Of a stretch of 64,000 bases of DNA, positions 60,453 through 64,000 are shown one piece after another. The translations under genes and the position numbers were made by a program. The stretch spans positions 3,363,501-3,427,500 of the forward strand of contig CP130629.1 in the NCBI GenBank assembly GCA_030644725.1, read 5' to 3'. The stretch's first letter is position 1. The number at the start of each line of letters is the position of its first letter. The notes under the pieces were generated by a model. The model made no database searches. It was not told the origin of the DNA and saw only the letters and a program-made list of their open reading frames with translations. Origin of the DNA: Candidatus Electrothrix communis (lineage in GTDB: Bacteria > Desulfobacterota > Desulfobulbia > Desulfobulbales > Desulfobulbaceae).

Positions 60453-61772
60453 TTAGGTCGTTGGGGTAATCTTGTCTCCTGCAATATCATCTTTAAACAC
60501 CTCAGTCCCCTTTTTCATAGCGCAGAAATCGCCGCACATCGTGCAGGTGTCGCTTTTTTCCGGCATTCTCTCTTGGCGCAGTTCTTTAGCAATTTCCGGA
60601 AAGAGCAGGTATTGCTCAAGATCCTTCCAGCGCATATCCCGTCGAGCCATAGCTGCTGCTTTTTCGTTATCCCGACGATCCGGATACTTGGCAATATCTC
60701 CAACTCGAACCGCCAAGCGGGTTGCCCGAACCCCTTCACGCACCTCATCTTCATCGGGCAGGGCAAGATGCTCTGCCGGGGTAATATAGCAGACCAGATC
60801 TGCACCGTGGCGGGAGGAGTTGGCTGCACCGATGGCGGCGGTGATATGATCATATCCTGCGCCGCTGTCCAAAGGCAGGGGGCCGAGCACATAATAGGGT
60901 GCATTGCCGCTCATCCGTTTTTCCAGCATGATATTGCCCGCGATTTCATCCAAGGGAACATGACCCGGTCCTTCTACCATCATCTGGCATCCCATCTCCC
61001 GGCCTAACTCAGCCAGCTCACAGTTGATGATCATCTCCGCCATCTGGGCCCGATCATGGCTGTCATGGATAGCCCCGGCCCGGATGCCGTTACCCAGGGA
61101 AAGGATAGCATCGTATTTTTTCATCAGGCCGCAGACCCTATCAAACTGTTCGTACAGTGGATTTTCTTTGCCGTTGATATCCATCCAAGCCACCATAAAG
61201 GTGCCTCCCTTAGATACCAGTCCGCCGTAGCGGTAGCCTTGCTTGCGCAGCCGCTCAATTGTATATTGATTGATTCCGCAGTGGATGGCCATAAAGCTGA
61301 TGCCGTCGGCCAGCTGTTTTTCAATTAGGTCAAAGAGATATTCCGGGTCCATTTTGCCCGGATTGGCATATCTGCTCGTGGTTTCTTTAAAGGCCTGATA
61401 AAGGGGGACTGTGCCCACAGGCAGGTTGGTGGCCGCAAGAACCGCCTGCCGGATAGCATCAAAATCACCGGCAGCTGAGAGCTCCATCAGGGTGTCGGCT
61501 CCTTCCTCTTCAGCGATTTTCGCCTTGCGGACCTCCATATCGATATCGCAGATATCAGAAGATGTGCCGATGGAGGCGTTGACCTTGGTCCGCAACCCTG
61601 TGCCGATACCGACAATCTTCTGTTGCGGGCGCAGGGGATGGTTGGCGATAACGATCTCTCCGGCAGCTACCCGGCTTCTGATAAGCTCCGGGGCAAGGCC
61701 TTCATTTTGGGCAACGGTTTTGATCTGTTCTGTTATCTGTCCGGCGCGGGCCAGTTCCAATTGGGTCTGCAT
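60453..61772 (-). CDS. ThiC-family radical-SAM enzyme, probable 5-hydroxybenzimidazole synthase (BzaF-like)
   Basis: About 439 residues of the ThiC fold, e.g. SIGTSSDICDIDMEVRKAKIAEEEGAD and VEGPGHVPLDEIAGN. The C-terminal cluster motif reads CTMCGDFCAMKKG (CX2CX3C), one residue shorter than the CX2CX4C of well-studied ThiC. ThiC makes the thiamine pyrimidine from aminoimidazole ribotide; its paralogue BzaF turns the same substrate into 5-hydroxybenzimidazole, precursor of the B12 lower ligand. A cobalamin riboswitch (not a TPP one) precedes the gene, which favours BzaF. Start at 61772 after GAGG; an ATG 12 bases upstream is possible. Ordinary ThiC remains the alternative. Confidence 0.75.
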   Translation of the reverse strand: MQTQLELARAGQITEQIKTVAQNEGLAPELIRSRVAAGEIVIANHPLRPQQKIVGIGTGLRTKVNASIGTSSDICDIDMEVRKAKIAEEEGADTLMELSAAGDFDAIRQAVLAATNLPVGTVPLYQAFKETTSRYANPGKMDPEYLFDLIEKQLADGISFMAIHCGINQYTIERLRKQGYRYGGLVSKGGTFMVAWMDINGKENPLYEQFDRVCGLMKKYDAILSLGNGIRAGAIHDSHDRAQMAEMIINCELAELGREMGCQMMVEGPGHVPLDEIAGNIMLEKRMSGNAPYYVLGPLPLDSGAGYDHITAAIGAANSSRHGADLVCYITPAEHLALPDEDEVREGVRATRLAVRVGDIAKYPDRRDNEKAAAMARRDMRWKDLEQYLLFPEIAKELRQERMPEKSDTCTMCGDFCAMKKGTEVFKDDIAGDKITPTT

Positions 61773-61806
61773 TGTGTACCTCATTGTCTGTTCGCCCTGC
61801 CGGAAT

Positions 61807-61850
61807 AAAAAAAGGGTGCCGGCAGAGCAATTGCTCTTCCGGAACCCTTT
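61807..61850 (-). terminator. Attenuator terminator between riboswitch and ThiC-family gene
   Basis: On the minus strand, GGGTTCCGG-AAG-AGCAATTGCT-CTG-CCGGCACCC forms a long stem followed by eight T. It lies between the cobalamin aptamer and the start codon, so the switch probably acts by transcription termination. Confidence 0.85.
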
Positions 61851-61877
61851 ACCATCGCGTTCCATATTCGTAGGATC

Positions 61878-62024
61878 TTCAGTTCGTCTTCTGGCTTCCC
61901 CTCTCTCGTGCAGCGGCCTTCCCGTTTCCGGTGAGAAACAGTGACCATGAATGTGCAGGATGTATATAGGGGTTACAGCATCGGGTATGCCACGGATTTG
62001 CACCGTGTTCCGTTAACTGAACAT
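61878..62024 (-). ncRNA. Cobalamin riboswitch
   Basis: Minus strand. Outer helix TTCAGTT/AACTGAA (62017-62023 with 61879-61885), the core GGTGCAAATCCGTGGC (61990-62005) followed by ACCCGATGCTGTAACCCC, and the 3' box GGGAAGCCAGAAGAC (61886-61900). These correspond to the conserved blocks of the B12 aptamer. The expected TPP element (CTGAGA, ...CTGATCTGG) is absent. Confidence 0.85.
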
Positions 62025-62101
62025 CGTATGTTTTTTGCGGCTTGCTATATCGCAGTGCCGGGGTAGTATAAACTGCTTTTTTGTCGTTGGCAAGATTGAG
62101 A

Positions 62102-63796
62102 TTATTTTGACTTGCCTTGGGAGGAAAGGTGTTCTCCCTTCCAAACCTCTTCTCGCCAGAAGGGAAGGTCGCCAAAATCACCGTGCTTTTGTGCTGTGGG
62201 GTAGAGGCAGTCCTTATCTTTTTCGCATTCTTCAGGAAATTCATCAAGGTTGCTATCTGAATTCATAAAGGTTTTCGTATCATATGGTTTTCGTTCTTGG
62301 ATGCCAAAGATGGTGAAATGCATCTGTCCTTTGATATTATTTCGATTAGGCTCATCTCCTGGCACAGGCGGTATAAGTTCAATCGCTCGTGTCATGTTAT
62401 CCCATCTACCGGAACGTTTATCTAAGACTGTTTTGGGTACGGTATACATATTGTCTATCCAGGTTAGCAGGCTTCCACTGGGGATAAATCCCCCGCCGCT
62501 TGTTTCTCGGTTTTCATTATCAGGGTGTAGGTGAAGACTGTAGAAGTTTACCGGGTTGTTTTCATCTTTTTTCCCTTTATTTTTTTCTTTACCCTCGTTT
62601 TTCTCTCCCCCCATATTGCATGTTCCTTCAAGGCTGCAATCAATATAGGGCACTACTTTATTCAGTAGATTTTCTATCGAATCGGCAGAGGCCATGTGGA
62701 CAATATTTTTATAGATAAGGTCAAGACCGAGGTTAACTATCTGATTGACAATAATGGCACCCATGCTATGACCAATAAGGGTAATTTTCACCTTTTTTGA
62801 TGCTTCGGTTTTTTTTTGGTCTGTTTCTAGGGCTGAAAGAAAACGATATAAGGATCCGTTGCCATTTTTCAACTTTATTGGCTGCATAGACCACGTTATC
62901 ACAGATCTTTCTGCTTCACACTCTTCGTTATCTGATGGATTTTTTTTCAAATCCTCACAGGTATAAAAGAGCGTGCTTGTACGCCGGAGCATGATGTCCC
63001 ATGCCGGTTTTGCCAAGGTGTAGGTAAAGGGTGTTGTGATGATTTTGCTCGGAATGGTTATTAACCATTGCAGCTTCCGTGAGAGATTGAAGTCAATCTC
63101 GCTTTCTCTGGAATGAACAAGTTCTCTTTCTGGATGGTTATAGAGCTTATTATGCCTTGCCTGTTGAGCGCAAAGCTCTTGGTCAGCATTCTTCTTGGAC
63201 TTGAGTGAGTCAAACCAATGTATCCCTGTTACGGTCCATGCTTTTGGCGCATTAACCAGTGAGTTTCCAATATCGCTCAAAAAATAAATTGGGGAGGTTG
63301 CCCATGCAGTATCAGACTGTTCTCCTTGCCGGATATGCGCTAAATGAGAACCATAGGAGCGAAGTCCCTCTGAATTCCAATTAATGAAAAGCGGGTACTT
63401 ACCACTTGCTCTGATTAATCGATAGGTTTGCATGGCCCTTTTGAGCGCAGCAGCTTCATTATTGAGCCCCCCGTGGATATAGATGAGCAGCTCAGGTTCA
63501 GCGTCAGTTGTATCCTTGGCATATTCTTGAATCTGGTTGACTATATTCTTCAGGTAATATTCAGAATCTGACCTTTCTTGACCTGTTATAGGGTCTCTCA
63601 ATTCGCCATATTTTCCTATGGCGATGACATGATTTTCGATTTCCTTCTTATGTTGTTTTATTTTGTCTTTATATGCCTCTGTTCCCTTTGGAATATCTTT
63701 TGAGATTGGGTAGTCATTAGGACTTAATGGTAACCCTGTACATCCTGAAAGAAAAAATAGAGCAATCGAGCCGAGCAAATAATGTTTTTTAAACAT
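62102..63796 (-). CDS. Outer-membrane or periplasmic lipoprotein with alpha/beta-hydrolase fold
   Basis: 564 residues. The start at 63796 has AGGAGG and is followed by a lipoprotein signal MFKKHYLLGSIALFFLSGC (lipid-carrying C19). The hydrolase part has an oxyanion strand (LLIYIHGGLNNEAAALKRAM, about 120-140) and the nucleophile elbow LIGHSMGAIIVNQIV (Ser about 370). A low-complexity Lys/Glu/Gly stretch (EKNEGKEKNKGKKDE) is inserted near residue 425. An esterase or lipase acting at the cell surface is likely, substrate unknown. No partner gene is seen. Confidence 0.75.
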   Translation of the reverse strand: MFKKHYLLGSIALFFLSGCTGLPLSPNDYPISKDIPKGTEAYKDKIKQHKKEIENHVIAIGKYGELRDPITGQERSDSEYYLKNIVNQIQEYAKDTTDAEPELLIYIHGGLNNEAAALKRAMQTYRLIRASGKYPLFINWNSEGLRSYGSHLAHIRQGEQSDTAWATSPIYFLSDIGNSLVNAPKAWTVTGIHWFDSLKSKKNADQELCAQQARHNKLYNHPERELVHSRESEIDFNLSRKLQWLITIPSKIITTPFTYTLAKPAWDIMLRRTSTLFYTCEDLKKNPSDNEECEAERSVITWSMQPIKLKNGNGSLYRFLSALETDQKKTEASKKVKITLIGHSMGAIIVNQIVNLGLDLIYKNIVHMASADSIENLLNKVVPYIDCSLEGTCNMGGEKNEGKEKNKGKKDENNPVNFYSLHLHPDNENRETSGGGFIPSGSLLTWIDNMYTVPKTVLDKRSGRWDNMTRAIELIPPVPGDEPNRNNIKGQMHFTIFGIQERKPYDTKTFMNSDSNLDEFPEECEKDKDCLYPTAQKHGDFGDLPFWREEVWKGEHLSSQGKSK

Positions 63797-64000
63797 ATCA
63801 GACCTCCTTTTTTGTTTGATATGATTTATCACTAAGTATAAAATATTATATATCACCGTGCGGTGGTCGCTGTCAAAGGAATAATGCTAAGTTGTTGATA
63901 GTGGGTGACCCTGGTTGTTGCGTACGGGCTTGTTCTGAAATGCTTTATGGATGAAGTGTAAAGGAAACTGTATTCCATCAAAGATCAAGTATTGACAGGA
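63797..64000. other. Upstream region of the lipoprotein gene
   Basis: No gene seen. It should hold the promoter for the lipoprotein gene; nothing close to consensus was found. Confidence 0.35.

Noticed and set aside
61807-62024. TPP riboswitch in front of the ThiC-family gene
   Set aside because: The CTGAGA and CTGATCTGG-type blocks of the THI element are absent; the visible blocks are those of the cobalamin aptamer.

Overview
The window reads as chromosome of an anaerobic Gram-negative bacterium, most likely a Desulfobacterota member close to Desulfobulbales. This placement is inference from gene content: a DUF3786/Fe-S protein, a diaminopimelate lysine cluster, lipoproteins and outer-membrane porin-like proteins, many radical-SAM enzymes, cobalamin control of a ThiC homologue, and GEMM-like RNA leaders. 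No rRNA, tRNA gene or CRISPR array was seen.

Layout. 0-4 kb: an acetolactate synthase-like enzyme, a DUF3786 protein and a decayed stretch holding a duplicated ccdA tail. 4.1-5.9 kb: insertion sequence copy 1, whose transposase looks to be made by -1 frameshifting. 5.9-9.9 kb: an arsenic operon on the minus strand (arsR, small thioredoxin, ArsP-like permease, thioredoxin, CcdA-like protein, ACR3) whose last gene runs into the IS. 10-11.7 kb: toxin-antitoxin genes and palindromic repeats. 11.7-22.5 kb: a MarR regulator, an HAE3/MMPL-type RND exporter and a LolA-like partner; two convergent small genes, each behind a GEMM-like leader; a second RND exporter whose LolA-like partner is broken; an MscS-like protein. 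22.5-26.4 kb: IS copy 2 and an IS1182-type element. 26.5-34.2 kb: a hybrid histidine kinase, a pirin and a P-type cation ATPase. 34.4-38.4 kb: an accessory island with a HEPN-like protein, three unknown genes and a hydrolase. 38.4-40 kb: a DUF1302-like porin.

40-54 kb is the most unusual part. A tightly overlapping minus-strand operon encodes a SPASM radical-SAM protein, two MJ0619/tetraether-synthase-like radical-SAM enzymes, a hexapeptide acyltransferase, an SDR reductase, a 128-residue acyl carrier protein, a nitroreductase and a wrecked ketosynthase. Facing away from it, a plus-strand operon encodes an ABC exporter, a second acyl carrier protein, a B12-binding radical-SAM enzyme and an intact KAS III. 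A REC-TIR fusion protein lies between the two. Together these look like an uncharacterised pathway that modifies an ACP-bound acyl chain by radical chemistry and exports the product.

54-64 kb: an unknown gene, a PilZ protein, then folK, dapB, dapA and dapF on the minus strand with a fragment resembling a CBASS nucleotidyltransferase between dapB and dapA; a Cys-rich secreted protein; a ThiC-family enzyme behind a cobalamin riboswitch and terminator (probably a B12 lower-ligand gene, BzaF-like); and a lipoprotein hydrolase.

Recurring theme: the region has been remodelled by mobile elements and small duplications. Gene tails are copied elsewhere, there are two nearly identical IS copies, and several broken genes.
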